Shown here one piece after another: positions 1 through 8,337 of a stretch of DNA of 64,000 bases. The notes below the pieces were generated by a model. It had not been told where the DNA came from. It ran no database searches and saw only the letters and a list, made by a program, of their open reading frames with translations. Location: positions 62,001-126,000 of the forward strand of contig NZ_CBXX010000006.1 of NCBI RefSeq assembly GCF_000577615.1, read 5' to 3'. Source of the DNA: Herbaspirillum sp. RV1423. Lineage in GTDB: Bacteria; Pseudomonadota; Gammaproteobacteria; Burkholderiales; Burkholderiaceae_D. Made by a program: the position numbers and the translations under genes. Position 1 is the stretch's first letter. Every line of letters starts with the position of its first letter.

Positions 1-2
1 TT

Positions 3-77
3 CTTTTGATGATTGTGCCGCTGCTGGTTGCCATGCAATGGGTGACGCAGACCACGCGGGCACGCGTACGCTTATGA
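3..77 (+). CDS. ABC transporter permease, C-terminal fragment
   Basis: Only the last 24 codons are inside the window. The frame reads a hydrophobic stretch (LLMIVPLLVAMQW) followed by a short basic tail ending RARVRL and a TGA stop. This is what the last membrane helix and cytoplasmic tail of an ABC importer permease look like. The stop overlaps the ATG of the next gene (ATGA at 74-77), so the two are translationally coupled. The permease identity rests on the hydrophobic end and on the ATPase that follows; the rest of the gene lies upstream of the window. Confidence 0.6.
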   Translation, partial: LLMIVPLLVAMQWVTQTTRARVRL

Positions 78-1150
78 ACTCTTCTCTTTCCATCAAACTG
101 TTGCAATGCGCGAAGACCTTCGGCAACGGCGCGCCTGCGCTGGAGCCGATCAGCCTGGAAATCCATCCCGGCGAAACCCTGGTGCTGCTGGGGCCGTCGG
201 GCTGCGGCAAGACCACCACGCTGCGCCTGATCGCCGGCCTTGAGTTTCCCGATGCCGGCGGCCGCGTGCTGTTCGGCGACGAAGACGTCACCGATCTGCC
301 GATCGAAAAGCGCGGCGTCGGCATGGTGTTCCAGAACTACGCCTTGTTCCCCAACATGACGGTCGGCGAGAACATCGCCTACGGCTTGAAGATCCGCAAG
401 ATATCCGCCGCCGAGCGGCTCGTCAAGATCGAGACCTTGCTGGAAATGGTGCATTTGCAAGGCCTGGGCCATCGCCGCATCGACCAGTTATCGGGCGGCC
501 AGAAACAGCGTGTGGCGCTGGCGCGCGCACTGGCGGTCGAACCCAGGGTGCTGCTGCTGGACGAGCCGCTCACCGCGCTCGACGCCAAGCTGCGCGAAAC
601 CTTGCGCGCCGATCTCAACCAATTGTTGCGCAAGTTAGGCATCACGGCGATTTACGTCACGCACGACCAGGGCGAAGCGATGGCGCTGGGCGACCGCATC
701 GTGGTGATGGAGCGCGGCAAGATCGCCCAGATCGGCAGTCCGCAGGATATCTATTATCGTCCGGCGTCCGAGTTCGTCGCCGACTTCATCGGCACAATGA
801 ACCGCGTGACCGGGATGACGCGCGTCGGCCACCTGCAAATCACCGCCGGTATCGTGCCGCTGGCAAACGCCAGGCCGGACCAGCGGGCGACGGTGATGTT
901 CCGTCCCGAAGACGTCGACATCGTGCCGCTGGATACGGCCGGGGCGGAGATGTTCGGCGACGTCATGTCGACCTTTTTCATGGGCGACCGCACGCGCCTG
1001 CTGGTGGATATCGGCGCCGACATGCCGGTGATCGTCGAAACCCGCCGGCGCGGCGTCTGGCATGCCGGCGAACGCATTGGCCTGCGCGTGCCGGAGCATG
1101 CCGTCATGCAGTTGCCTCAACATTTGTGGGAAGGAGAGGAGCGCGCATGA
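74..1150 (+). CDS. ABC transporter ATP-binding protein (PotA/FbpC-like)
   Basis: ATPase subunit of an importer, 358 residues from the ATG at 74. That start overlaps the permease stop and is preferred to the in-frame ATG at 38, which lies inside the permease gene. All nucleotide-binding motifs are present: Walker A GPSGCGKT at residues 40-47, Q-loop around Q87, signature LSGGQ at 139-143, Walker B VLLLDEP at 159-165 and the H-loop histidine at 197. About 120 residues follow, as in the TOBE-type regulatory domain of polyamine, iron and phosphonate importers. The substrate cannot be read from the ATPase. The coupled phosphodiesterase downstream (ATGA overlap at 1147-1150) suggests uptake of a phosphorus compound such as a phosphonate or glycerophosphodiester; this is inference. 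Confidence 0.9.
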   Translation: MNSSLSIKLLQCAKTFGNGAPALEPISLEIHPGETLVLLGPSGCGKTTTLRLIAGLEFPDAGGRVLFGDEDVTDLPIEKRGVGMVFQNYALFPNMTVGENIAYGLKIRKISAAERLVKIETLLEMVHLQGLGHRRIDQLSGGQKQRVALARALAVEPRVLLLDEPLTALDAKLRETLRADLNQLLRKLGITAIYVTHDQGEAMALGDRIVVMERGKIAQIGSPQDIYYRPASEFVADFIGTMNRVTGMTRVGHLQITAGIVPLANARPDQRATVMFRPEDVDIVPLDTAGAEMFGDVMSTFFMGDRTRLLVDIGADMPVIVETRRRGVWHAGERIGLRVPEHAVMQLPQHLWEGEERA

Positions 1151-1989
1151 TTCTCTGCCAGATTTCCGACCTGCACATCAAGGCGCAGGGCAAAAAATCC
1201 TATCGCGTGGTTGATACGGCGGCGAGCCTGCGCCGTTGCATCGAGCAGGTCAACCGGCTCAGGCAGCGTCCCGACGCCGTGGTGTTCACGGGCGACCTGG
1301 TCGACTTCGGTATGCCGGAGGAATACGCCGCCTTGCGCGAACTGCTGGCACCGCTACACATTCCGTACTACCTGCTGCCGGGCAATCATGACGAACGCCA
1401 CGCCTTGCGCGCGGCCTTTTCCGATCATGCGTATTTGCAGCAAGGCGGCGCTGGAAAAGACGGAATCGAGGATGCACGCATCGAGTACGTGATCGAAGAC
1501 CATCCTTTGCGCATCGTCGCGCTGGATACCGTGATCCCGCACTCCAGCAAAGGAGAATTGGCCGCCTCCAGTCTGGCGTGGCTGGACCGGGTATTGGGCG
1601 AACAGCCGCAGCGGCCGACGGTGATCGTGATGCATCATCCGCCGTTCAAGACCGGCATCGGCCACATGGACGACATCGGCCTGGCCGATCCGCAGTTGCT
1701 GGAGCAAGTGGTGCGCCGCCATCCGCAGGTGGAACGCGTCTTGTGCGGCCATCTGCACCGGCCCATCCACGTGCGTTTCGGCGGCACGATTGCCTCGACT
1801 TGTCCGGGCGTGTCGCATCAGGTGGTGCTGGACCTGGATCCGCAGGCGGCTTCGCAATTCGTGATGGAACCGCCGGGATTCCAGTTGCATATGTGGGATA
1901 CGGATGCGGGGCTGATCAGCCACACCGCCTATGTGGGCGAGTTCGACGGGCCTTATCCGTTCTACGACGGCGACAATCTGATTGATTAA
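1147..1989 (+). CDS. calcineurin-like phosphodiesterase (CpdA/GpdQ class III family)
   Basis: A 280-residue dinuclear metallophosphoesterase. The metal-binding motifs appear in the expected order: DLH at 8-10, GD at 49-50, GNHD at 79-82, HH at 163-164 and GHLH at 201-204. Length and motif spacing match the class III cyclic nucleotide phosphodiesterase/glycerophosphodiesterase group. No signal peptide is visible, so it should act in the cytoplasm. The chosen ATG overlaps the stop of the ABC ATPase gene, and the preceding GGAGAGG is a good ribosome binding site; an upstream in-frame ATG at 1126 lies inside the ATPase gene. Coupling to an importer suggests that it hydrolyses an imported phosphodiester rather than acting as a housekeeping cAMP phosphodiesterase, but both remain possible. 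Confidence 0.85.
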   Translation: MILCQISDLHIKAQGKKSYRVVDTAASLRRCIEQVNRLRQRPDAVVFTGDLVDFGMPEEYAALRELLAPLHIPYYLLPGNHDERHALRAAFSDHAYLQQGGAGKDGIEDARIEYVIEDHPLRIVALDTVIPHSSKGELAASSLAWLDRVLGEQPQRPTVIVMHHPPFKTGIGHMDDIGLADPQLLEQVVRRHPQVERVLCGHLHRPIHVRFGGTIASTCPGVSHQVVLDLDPQAASQFVMEPPGFQLHMWDTDAGLISHTAYVGEFDGPYPFYDGDNLID

Positions 1990-2038
1990 GGACGATTGGG
2001 TGAACGACTGACCACCGGCCGCGAGAGGGAGGGAGAAG

Positions 2039-2365
2039 CTACTGCAGCGCCAGCCTGAGCGTCGCGGCCTCTTCGTAGTCTGCGCAGCGCTCGTTGATCA
2101 TGGCGACGCAGAACTGCAATTCTTCCAGGATGTCCGGCGCCGTGGCGCGCAGTTTTTCGCTGTGCTGGACTTCGATGGTCAGCACTTCGTTGTCCTTCAG
2201 AACGAACTTGCTCATGCCGTCATCGTCGCGCAGGTAACTGAGGCAGTCGACCCAGGCGTTCATATTGCGGCCGTAGAAGTCGGGGAAGCCGAAGACTTTC
2301 GCGCATTCGTCATGGAAACTGTCCCAGTCGGCGATGAGTTCGCCGTTCAGGCGTGCGGTGGGCAT
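2039..2365 (-). CDS. barstar-family ribonuclease inhibitor-like protein
   Basis: A 108-residue acidic protein resembling the barstar fold. The stretch FPDFYGRNMNAWVDCL corresponds to the conserved barstar segment that contacts barnase-type RNases. It begins 2 bp after the exbD stop, so it is probably the last gene of the exbB-exbD unit. Barstar normally neutralises a cognate secreted RNase, but I see no barnase-like gene next to it. It may be an orphan immunity protein or a housekeeping barstar relative. Function beyond the family is unknown. Confidence 0.8.
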   Translation of the reverse strand: MPTARLNGELIADWDSFHDECAKVFGFPDFYGRNMNAWVDCLSYLRDDDGMSKFVLKDNEVLTIEVQHSEKLRATAPDILEELQFCVAMINERCADYEEAATLRLALQ

Positions 2366-2367
2366 GA

Positions 2368-2799
2368 TTACCTTTTCTCCGCGCCGGGTTTCGGATCGGT
2401 GACGAAACCCAGTTTGTTCAGGCCGTTGCTCTGCGCCGCCGACATGACGTCGGCGATGACTTCGTAACGGGTCGCCTTGTCGGCGCGCAACTGCAATTCG
2501 GGTTGCGGCTGTTTGCCCGCGGCGTCGGCCATGCGGCGGGTCAGTTCTTCCAGCGTTACCGGCTGCTCCTGCCAGTACAGCTTGCCGGCAGCGTCGATGG
2601 CGATGTTGACGGTTTGCGGTTTCTCCGGCGTCGGCGCCGATTTTGCCGTCGGCAAATCGAGTTGCAGGGAATGCGTGAACAGCGGTGCCGAGAGGATGAA
2701 GATCACCAGCAGCACCAGCATCACGTCAACCATCGGCGTGACGTTGATCTCGGCCATCGGCCCCGCTTGCTGGTTGTCGTTGAAGCCGCCGAAACTCAT
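2368..2799 (-). CDS. exbD: ExbD/TolR-type biopolymer transport protein
   Basis: A 143-residue protein with the ExbD/TolR layout: a short cytoplasmic N-terminus, the conserved INVTPMVDVMLVLLVIFI segment forming the single membrane helix with the proton-path aspartate (residues about 19-36), and a periplasmic domain. Its ATG overlaps the exbB stop by 4 bp. With ExbB it should form the proton-driven motor energising a TonB- or TolA-like protein. No tonB or tol gene is in the window, so ExbD and TolR cannot be firmly separated; placement beside dapB/bamE/fur favours the ExbD name used in related genomes. Confidence 0.88.
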   Translation of the reverse strand: MSFGGFNDNQQAGPMAEINVTPMVDVMLVLLVIFILSAPLFTHSLQLDLPTAKSAPTPEKPQTVNIAIDAAGKLYWQEQPVTLEELTRRMADAAGKQPQPELQLRADKATRYEVIADVMSAAQSNGLNKLGFVTDPKPGAEKR

Positions 2800-3491
2800 G
2801 ATTGCCCCTTGCCGACACGTTCGCCGGTAGTCAAGTAGGCATGCAGGTCGTGCGCAAAGCCGTCCAGTTCCGCCAGCGTGAGCCGGTTGATGCGTGTGAA
2901 GGCGTTATAGGCCAGCACGGCGGGAATGGCCACGACCAGGCCGAGCGCGGTCATGATCAGCGCTTCGCCGACCGGGCCGGCGACCTTGTCGATCTGCACG
3001 GTGCCGCTGGCCGATACCGCCGCCAACGCGTGATAGATACCCCAGACGGTGCCGAACAGGCCGACGAAAGGCGCAGTCGAACCGACCGAGGCCAGCAGGG
3101 TCAGGCCGCGCTCCAGCCGCGCCGAGACGCGGTTGATTTCGCGGCGCAGCGTGCGCGTGATCAGTTCGCCCGGATCGGTGGCGGCGTTCAGCGAGGGGAT
3201 GCCATGCTGTTTGGAGGTGATGCTGGCGGCTTCCGACGAGCGTTGCGCCAGGGGCGTGTAGATTTCCTCGCTGTCGATGTGTTGCATGACGGCGATGGCA
3301 TCGGTCAGCGTCGGCGCTTTCCAGAAGCCGTCCAGCGCATTGCTGCTGCGACGGATGCGCCAGGAACTCCAGGTTTTGGCGAGGATGTAATACCAACTGG
3401 CGATGGACATCAGCAGCAAGGCATAAGCGACGGCGTGCGAAACGGCATCGCCCTGTGCCCAGTAGTGGGCGAATCCAACGGTTTGTTCCAT
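2796..3491 (-). CDS. exbB: ExbB/TolQ-type proton channel protein
   Basis: A 231-residue inner-membrane protein of the MotA/TolQ/ExbB family. A first helix lies at about residues 18-38 (AVAYALLLMSIASWYYIL). A long cytoplasmic loop follows, then two closely spaced helices, the first containing the diagnostic STAPFVGLFGTVWGIYHA segment and the second the GPVGEALIMTALGLVVAI segment. It is the first gene of exbB-exbD-barstar on the minus strand and sits 114 bp downstream of dapB. It supplies proton-motive energy to an outer-membrane transport or envelope-stability system. Confidence 0.9.
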   Translation of the reverse strand: MEQTVGFAHYWAQGDAVSHAVAYALLLMSIASWYYILAKTWSSWRIRRSSNALDGFWKAPTLTDAIAVMQHIDSEEIYTPLAQRSSEAASITSKQHGIPSLNAATDPGELITRTLRREINRVSARLERGLTLLASVGSTAPFVGLFGTVWGIYHALAAVSASGTVQIDKVAGPVGEALIMTALGLVVAIPAVLAYNAFTRINRLTLAELDGFAHDLHAYLTTGERVGKGQS

Positions 3492-3605
3492 GTCGTGTTC
3501 TCTAGGTTAAAAACGGCAGAGGTGTGATGGCAATCCGTTGGAGCGGTCATCCTTGAAAAAATTCGACGCGCGGAACATATCGCACGCGCCGTGATCGTGG
3601 ATGAC

Positions 3606-4412
3606 CTACTTCAATCCCAGCACGTCCTGCATGTCATATAGTCCGGTTTTCTTGTCCGCCAGGAAACGCGCGGCGCGCAGGCTGCCGTGGGCATAGGTGA
3701 CGCGGCTGGAGGATTTGTGCGTGATTTCGATGCGCTCGCCGATGCCGGCGAACAGCACGGTATGGTCGCCCACGATGTCGCCGCCGCGGATTGCGGAAAA
3801 ACCGATCGACGACGGATCGCGTTCGCCGGTGATGCCTTCGCGTGCATAGACGGCGACGTCCTCGAGCTTGACGCCGATGGCGTCGGCGATGACTTCGCCC
3901 ATCTTCAGTGCGGTGCCGGACGGCGCATCGACCTTGTGACGGTGATGGGCTTCGATAATTTCTATGTCGTAGCCTTGCGAAAAACTCTTGGCGGCCAGTT
4001 CCAGCAGCTTGAGCGTGACGTTGACGCCGATGCTCATGTTCGGCGAGAGCATGATGGCGGTCTTTTGCGCGGCTGCGGCGATGGCGTCCTTGGCTTCCTG
4101 TTCCAGGCCGGTGGTGCCGATGATCATCTTGATCCCGTGTGCGGCACAGTATTCGGCGTGCTTGAGCGTTCCTTGCGGACGGGTGAAATCGATCAGGTAG
4201 TCGGCGTTGGCCAGGCCTTTGGCCAGGTCGGATTCGATGGCGACGTTGGCGGGCTTGCCGAGGAAAGCGGCAGCATCCGTGCCCAGGTTCGGCGAATCGG
4301 GTACATCCAGGGCGCCGGCCAGCACCATGTCGTCGGCGTTCTGGATGGCTTCGATCAGCATGCGGCCCATGCGGCCGGAAGCCCCGGCGACGGCGATTTT
4401 CAATGCACTCAT
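3606..4412 (-). CDS. dapB: 4-hydroxy-tetrahydrodipicolinate reductase
   Basis: DapB reduces 4-hydroxy-tetrahydrodipicolinate with NAD(P)H in the diaminopimelate/lysine pathway. The 268-residue protein has the N-terminal dinucleotide-binding GASGRMGR motif near residue 10 and the active-site signature [15 protein letters not shown] in the second half, with the catalytic histidines and lysine. Length is normal for the family. It lies one base downstream of bamE, so the two are almost certainly cotranscribed. The bamE-dapB-exbB-exbD order opposite fur is common in Burkholderiales. Confidence 0.96.
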   Translation of the reverse strand: MSALKIAVAGASGRMGRMLIEAIQNADDMVLAGALDVPDSPNLGTDAAAFLGKPANVAIESDLAKGLANADYLIDFTRPQGTLKHAEYCAAHGIKMIIGTTGLEQEAKDAIAAAAQKTAIMLSPNMSIGVNVTLKLLELAAKSFSQGYDIEIIEAHHRHKVDAPSGTALKMGEVIADAIGVKLEDVAVYAREGITGERDPSSIGFSAIRGGDIVGDHTVLFAGIGERIEITHKSSSRVTYAHGSLRAARFLADKKTGLYDMQDVLGLK

Positions 4413-4413
4413 A

Positions 4414-4932
4414 TTACTTGTTGGTGATGTTCGGGGCGACGACCGGAGTGTCGGACAGTTCAGGCATGGCGCCTTTCTTGGAGCCGGCGATCAGGGACAG
4501 GTACTCCTGCTCGGTAGGCAGATCGTCGCCGCCTTCGAAATGTTCCAGCAGGTTGTCCTTGAAGAACACCGAGACGCGGCTGCTCATCAGTTCGCCGTTG
4601 CCCTTGGCCAGGCGGAATTCATAATCCCAGCGGTTGGCGTGGAAGACATCGGTCAGCAGCGGCGTGCCGAGCACGAAGCGCACCTGGTCGCGGGTCATGC
4701 CCGGCTTCAGTTGCGCTACCATTTCCTTGGACACGAAGTTGCCTTGCTGGACGTCGATGCGGTAGGGCTTGAGAAAACCGAACAGGCTGGTGCCGCTCTT
4801 TGAAACCTGCACGCCGGACGCGTCGTGAGTTGCCGCGCCTGCAGCCGGTTTGTTGGATGCGCAGCCGGACAGCAGGGCGCTCAGCGCGATCAGCGCTGCA
4901 GCGGTAATACGGTAGGAAGGCAACATTCGCAT
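4414..4932 (-). CDS. bamE: outer membrane assembly lipoprotein BamE
   Basis: A small lipoprotein of the beta-barrel assembly machine (SmpA/OmlA family). Residues 1-25 form a lipoprotein signal ending in the lipobox LLSGC, with acylation predicted on that cysteine. The conserved BamE core follows: [12 protein letters not shown], then the [18 protein letters not shown] segment. At 172 residues it is longer than the E. coli protein because of a C-terminal extension rich in Pro, Val and Asn. It is divergent from fur with 74 bp between the start codons. Confidence 0.93.
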   Translation of the reverse strand: MRMLPSYRITAAALIALSALLSGCASNKPAAGAATHDASGVQVSKSGTSLFGFLKPYRIDVQQGNFVSKEMVAQLKPGMTRDQVRFVLGTPLLTDVFHANRWDYEFRLAKGNGELMSSRVSVFFKDNLLEHFEGGDDLPTEQEYLSLIAGSKKGAMPELSDTPVVAPNITNK

Positions 4933-4947
4933 AAAGATTTCAATTGG

Positions 4948-4977
4948 TTGAGCAATTGTGCTAAAACGCTATATGAT
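4948..4977 (+). promoter_or_regulatory. candidate sigma-70 promoter of fur
   Basis: TTGAGC at 4948-4953 and TATGAT at 4972-4977 are separated by 18 bp and lie about 30 bp before the fur start, inside the fur/bamE divergent region. The fit is good but was judged by eye. AT-rich GATAA repeats overlapping the -10 loosely recall Fur boxes but do not make a convincing 19-bp site. Confidence 0.5.
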
Positions 4978-5006
4978 AAAGCAGATAACCCGATTTTTAC
5001 TGAAAC

Positions 5007-5432
5007 ATGCCTAATAATCCATCCGAACTGAAAGCCAGCGGCCTGAAGGCGACTCTGCCGCGCCTGAAAATCCTGGAAATCTTCCAAAACACCGAGGTGC
5101 GCCACCTCAGCGCGGAAGATGTCTACAAAATGCTGCTGGCGGAGAATCTCGATGTGGGACTGGCGACGGTCTATCGTGTGCTGACGCAGTTCGAGCAGGC
5201 CGGCCTGTTGCAGCGTAACCATTTCGAAACCGGAAAGGCCGTGTTCGAACTGAACGAAGGCTCGCATCACGACCATCTGGTCTGCCTCGATTGCGGCAAG
5301 GTCGAGGAATTCTTCGACGCCGAAATCGAGAAGCGCCAGGTCAAGATCGCACAGGAGCACGGCTTCGAGATCGCCGACCATGCGCTGGCGCTCTATGGTC
5401 ATTGCAGGAATTGCCAGAAAATCAAGAAGTAG
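5007..5432 (+). CDS. fur: ferric uptake regulator Fur
   Basis: Iron-responsive repressor, 141 residues. The N-terminal winged helix covers about residues 1-82 with the recognition region [17 protein letters not shown]. The metal-binding half has the HHDH motif at 87-90, the first CxxC pair at C93/C96 and the second at C133/C136, so both the sensing site and the structural zinc site look intact. It is divergent from bamE and ends just before a strong terminator. Confidence 0.97.
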   Translation: MPNNPSELKASGLKATLPRLKILEIFQNTEVRHLSAEDVYKMLLAENLDVGLATVYRVLTQFEQAGLLQRNHFETGKAVFELNEGSHHDHLVCLDCGKVEEFFDAEIEKRQVKIAQEHGFEIADHALALYGHCRNCQKIKK

Positions 5433-5456
5433 GCAGTTCGCTTCGGCCGCATTTGC

Positions 5457-5493
5457 AAAAAGCCATCCGGCAGTCACGCGGGATGGCTTTTTT
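5457..5493. terminator. bidirectional terminator between fur and hrcA
   Basis: AGCCATCC (5461-5468) pairs with GGATGGCT (5481-5488) around a 12-base loop. A-rich sequence precedes the stem and a T-run follows, so the hairpin can end both fur (+) and hrcA (-), which converge here. Confidence 0.85.
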
Positions 5494-5512
5494 GTTCTAG
5501 CGTCAATAAGCG

Positions 5513-6547
5513 TCAGTGATTGCCGCTAAGCGCGCTCGATAGCAGCTTGGCCGTGATGTCGACAATCGGAATCACGCGCTCATAAGCCATGCGCGTCGGT
5601 CCGATCACGCCCAGCGTGCCGACGATCTTGCCGTTGACTTCATACGGCGCGGTGACGATGCTCATATCGTCCATCGGCACCAATTGCGACTCGCCGCCGA
5701 TGAAGATTTGCACACCGCTGGCCTTGCTTGAGACGTCCAGCAACTGCATCAGGCCGGTCTTTTGCTCGAACATTTCAAATAGCTTGCGCAGCGAGGTCAT
5801 GTTCGACGACAGGTCGGCCACGCTGAGCAGGTTGCGCTCGCCCGAAATCACGACGTTGTCGGCGTCTTCCGCCATCGCATCGCTGCCGGCTTCGACCGCC
5901 GCCTGCATCAGGTTGGTCATGTCGTCGCGCAACTGGCGCAATTCGCTTTGCAGGCGCTGGCGCACTTCATCGAAGCCGAGGCCGCCGTAATGCTGGTTGA
6001 TGTAATTGGCCGCCTGCACGAGTTGCGACGGCGTGTAATCGACTTCGGTCATCAGCAGGCGGTTCTGCACGTCGCCGCCGGGACCGACGATGACCAGCAG
6101 GATACGTTTTTCGGACAGGCGCAGGAATTCGATTTGCTTGAAGATCGACTCGCGCCGCGGCGTCATCACCACGCCGGCGAATTGCGACAGCGACGACAGC
6201 ACCTGGGCGGCATTGGAAATGATCTTTTGCGGCGAGTTGACCGGCAGGCGCGATTGCAGCTTGCGCTCCAGCGTCGCCTCGTCGATGGCGTCGATCGACT
6301 CGATGGTCAACAGGGTATCGACGAAGACACGGTAGCCGCGCGGCGTCGGCACGCGGCCGGCGGAAGTATGCGGGCTGGCGACGAAGCCCATTTCTTCCAG
6401 GTCGGCCATGACGTTGCGGATCGTCGCCGGCGACAGTTCCAGGCCGGAAATCTTGGAAAGCGCACGTGAACCGACCGGCTGGCCGTCGGCGATGTACCGT
6501 TCGACCAACGCCTTGAGCAGGGTTTGAGCGCGATTGTCTAGTTGCAT
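5513..6547 (-). CDS. hrcA: heat-inducible transcription repressor HrcA
   Basis: A 344-residue repressor that binds CIRCE operators at chaperonin genes. It has the N-terminal winged-helix DNA-binding domain (residues about 1-70, containing [17 protein letters not shown]), the family signature [20 protein letters not shown] just after it, and a C-terminal ligand/dimer domain. It is encoded alone, about 5 kb from grpE-dnaK-dnaJ, rather than heading that operon as in Firmicutes. I found no CIRCE repeat in the window, so its targets (typically groESL) are elsewhere. Confidence 0.96.
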   Translation of the reverse strand: MQLDNRAQTLLKALVERYIADGQPVGSRALSKISGLELSPATIRNVMADLEEMGFVASPHTSAGRVPTPRGYRVFVDTLLTIESIDAIDEATLERKLQSRLPVNSPQKIISNAAQVLSSLSQFAGVVMTPRRESIFKQIEFLRLSEKRILLVIVGPGGDVQNRLLMTEVDYTPSQLVQAANYINQHYGGLGFDEVRQRLQSELRQLRDDMTNLMQAAVEAGSDAMAEDADNVVISGERNLLSVADLSSNMTSLRKLFEMFEQKTGLMQLLDVSSKASGVQIFIGGESQLVPMDDMSIVTAPYEVNGKIVGTLGVIGPTRMAYERVIPIVDITAKLLSSALSGNH

Positions 6548-6603
6548 GGCTTCATTCTAACGAGCCGGGGGCAGGCGTGCCAGCGTCCGTCCATATATAT
6601 ATT

Positions 6604-7293
6604 TCATGCCGCCAGCCAGTTTGCCAGTTCTGACAGGTCGGCGCATACCGCATCGGGCCGGACGTGGTCCGGCAGCTCGCGTTTGAAACGGTTCATCCAG
6701 ACCGCGCGCAGGCCGGCCTGCTGGGCGCCCAGCACATCCAGCATGAGGTCGTCGCCGACGTAGACAGTCTGCTCCGGCAGGACGTTCAGCGCGGCGCAGG
6801 CGGCATGGAAGATGGCCGGATCGGGTTTGGCGGCGCCGAACTGGTGGGCGGCGATCGAGATCTCGAAATGTTCGGCCAGGCCGATGCGGCCGAGGTCGGC
6901 GAAGCCGTTCGAGACGGTGCCCAGTTTCAGGCGCGGTTTCAGTTGCAGCAGCGCCGGCACGACATCGTCGAACGGCGTCACCGCGTTGCGACCGATGGTG
7001 AAAACCTCCATGGCCGGATCGGCCAGCGCCGGGTCTTCGCCATGTTCGGCCAGCACGGCCGTGAGTGCGGCATGGCGCAGTGCCCACAGGTTGATCTTAT
7101 AAGTCGGGTCGGTTTGCGCCAGCGTCTGGCGGCGTGCGCGCAGGGAATCGATCGTCTCGCGCCGGACGACGCCAGGCGCATGCCGGCCGAGCCAGTCGTA
7201 AAGCCGGGTTTCGGCCTGCCGTAACACCGGCTCGACCGCCCATAGGGTGTCGTCGAGGTCGAACAGCACAGCGTGGATGGGTGTTTTGTTCAT
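6604..7293 (-). CDS. HAD-superfamily hydrolase (phosphatase)
   Basis: A 229-residue HAD phosphatase. The nucleophile motif is FDLDDTLW, with D12 and D14. Motif II lies around TVSNGF, the motif III lysine is in AAKPDPAIF, and motif IV is [13 protein letters not shown]. The layout and C1-type helical cap (residues about 20-90) resemble phosphoglycolate-phosphatase/pyrimidine-nucleotidase-like members. The substrate cannot be assigned. I start at the ATG at 7293; a TTG lies one codon upstream. It is divergent from nadK with 43 bp between starts. Confidence 0.82.
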   Translation of the reverse strand: MNKTPIHAVLFDLDDTLWAVEPVLRQAETRLYDWLGRHAPGVVRRETIDSLRARRQTLAQTDPTYKINLWALRHAALTAVLAEHGEDPALADPAMEVFTIGRNAVTPFDDVVPALLQLKPRLKLGTVSNGFADLGRIGLAEHFEISIAAHQFGAAKPDPAIFHAACAALNVLPEQTVYVGDDLMLDVLGAQQAGLRAVWMNRFKRELPDHVRPDAVCADLSELANWLAA

Positions 7294-7336
7294 CAAATCG
7301 ACTCAAAAAGTTCCAAATTATGCTTTAATCCGCAGC

Positions 7337-8254
7337 ATGTGGCCCATCAAATTACCCGTGCAGGCGGCAACGCCCAAAACCATTGCAATCGTCGGCAAAT
7401 TCCATGCTGCCGGCATCGCTCAATCCCTATCGGACATTGCCGCCTTCCTGGAAGCGCATGGCCACACCATCGTGTTTGAGGCCGAGACCGCGCAGAATGT
7501 CACGCTGGAAGGCTACGATGCGATGTCGCCGGAACAGATCGGGCAGTTCGCCGACGCTGCCATTGTGGTCGGCGGCGATGGCACCATGCTGGGCATTGCC
7601 CGCCAGTTGGCTCCTTATAACGTGCCGCTGATCGGGATCAATCAGGGGCGTCTGGGTTTCATGACGGATATTTCGCTAGACCGCATGATACCGGTATTGG
7701 CCGATATGCTCGACGGCAAGGTCGAAGCCGAGACGCGCTCGCTGCTGGAAGCGGCTGTGTGGCGCGACGGCGCGCAGATTTTCCACGCGCTGGCCTTCAA
7801 CGATGTGGTGGTCGCGCGCGGTGCCTCGTCCGGCATGGTCGAGCTGACCGTTGAGGTTGACGGCCGCTTCATGTACAACCAGCGCTCGGACGGCCTGATC
7901 GTGGCCACGCCGACCGGTTCGACCGCCTACGCCTTATCGGCTGGCGGCCCCATTCTGCATCCCAGCCTGCATGGCATCGTGCTGGTGCCGATTGCGCCGC
8001 ACGCCTTGTCGAACCGGCCGATTGTGATTCCGGATTCATGCGAAATCTCGATCCAGCTCGTCAATGGCCGCGATATCAGCGCCAACTTCGACATGCAGTC
8101 GCTGACCAGTCTGTCGCACGGCGATCGCATCGTCATCCGGCGCTCGGCGCACAAGATCACCTTCCTGCACCCGGAGGGCTGGAGCTATTACGACACGCTG
8201 CGCCAAAAATTGCACTGGAATGAATACCCCTCGGTCGAAGGGCGTCTACAATAG
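7337..8254 (+). CDS. nadK: NAD kinase
   Basis: Phosphorylates NAD to NADP using ATP or polyphosphate. The 305-residue protein has the GGDGTMLG motif at residues 79-86, followed by [12 protein letters not shown], and the second conserved block [20 protein letters not shown]. Both are diagnostic. The chosen start, ATG 7337, gives normal length. An open frame extends upstream to 7247 but would overlap the divergent HAD gene and gives an unrelated N-terminus. It precedes recN, a frequent pairing in proteobacteria. Confidence 0.95.
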   Translation: MWPIKLPVQAATPKTIAIVGKFHAAGIAQSLSDIAAFLEAHGHTIVFEAETAQNVTLEGYDAMSPEQIGQFADAAIVVGGDGTMLGIARQLAPYNVPLIGINQGRLGFMTDISLDRMIPVLADMLDGKVEAETRSLLEAAVWRDGAQIFHALAFNDVVVARGASSGMVELTVEVDGRFMYNQRSDGLIVATPTGSTAYALSAGGPILHPSLHGIVLVPIAPHALSNRPIVIPDSCEISIQLVNGRDISANFDMQSLTSLSHGDRIVIRRSAHKITFLHPEGWSYYDTLRQKLHWNEYPSVEGRLQ

Positions 8255-8337
8255 CGGCTTGTTCCGCTCCTGTTCGCGTTGCGCGCCCAAGTTGCCGGAT
8301 GCAGCGCGATATTTCCAAAAATCAATTCCCTGATCCC

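Noticed and set aside
2039-2365. Barstar as part of a toxin-antitoxin pair
   Set aside because: No barnase-like RNase gene is found on either side; the neighbours are exbD and a phosphodiesterase.
4972-5000. Possible Fur box over the fur -10 region (GATAAAGCAGATAA)
   Set aside because: Only two loose hexamers; the match to the 19-bp consensus is too weak to claim autoregulation.
8255-8337. LexA/SOS box upstream of recN
   Set aside because: No CTGT-N8-ACAG arrangement in the gap, although RecN is SOS-induced in many bacteria.
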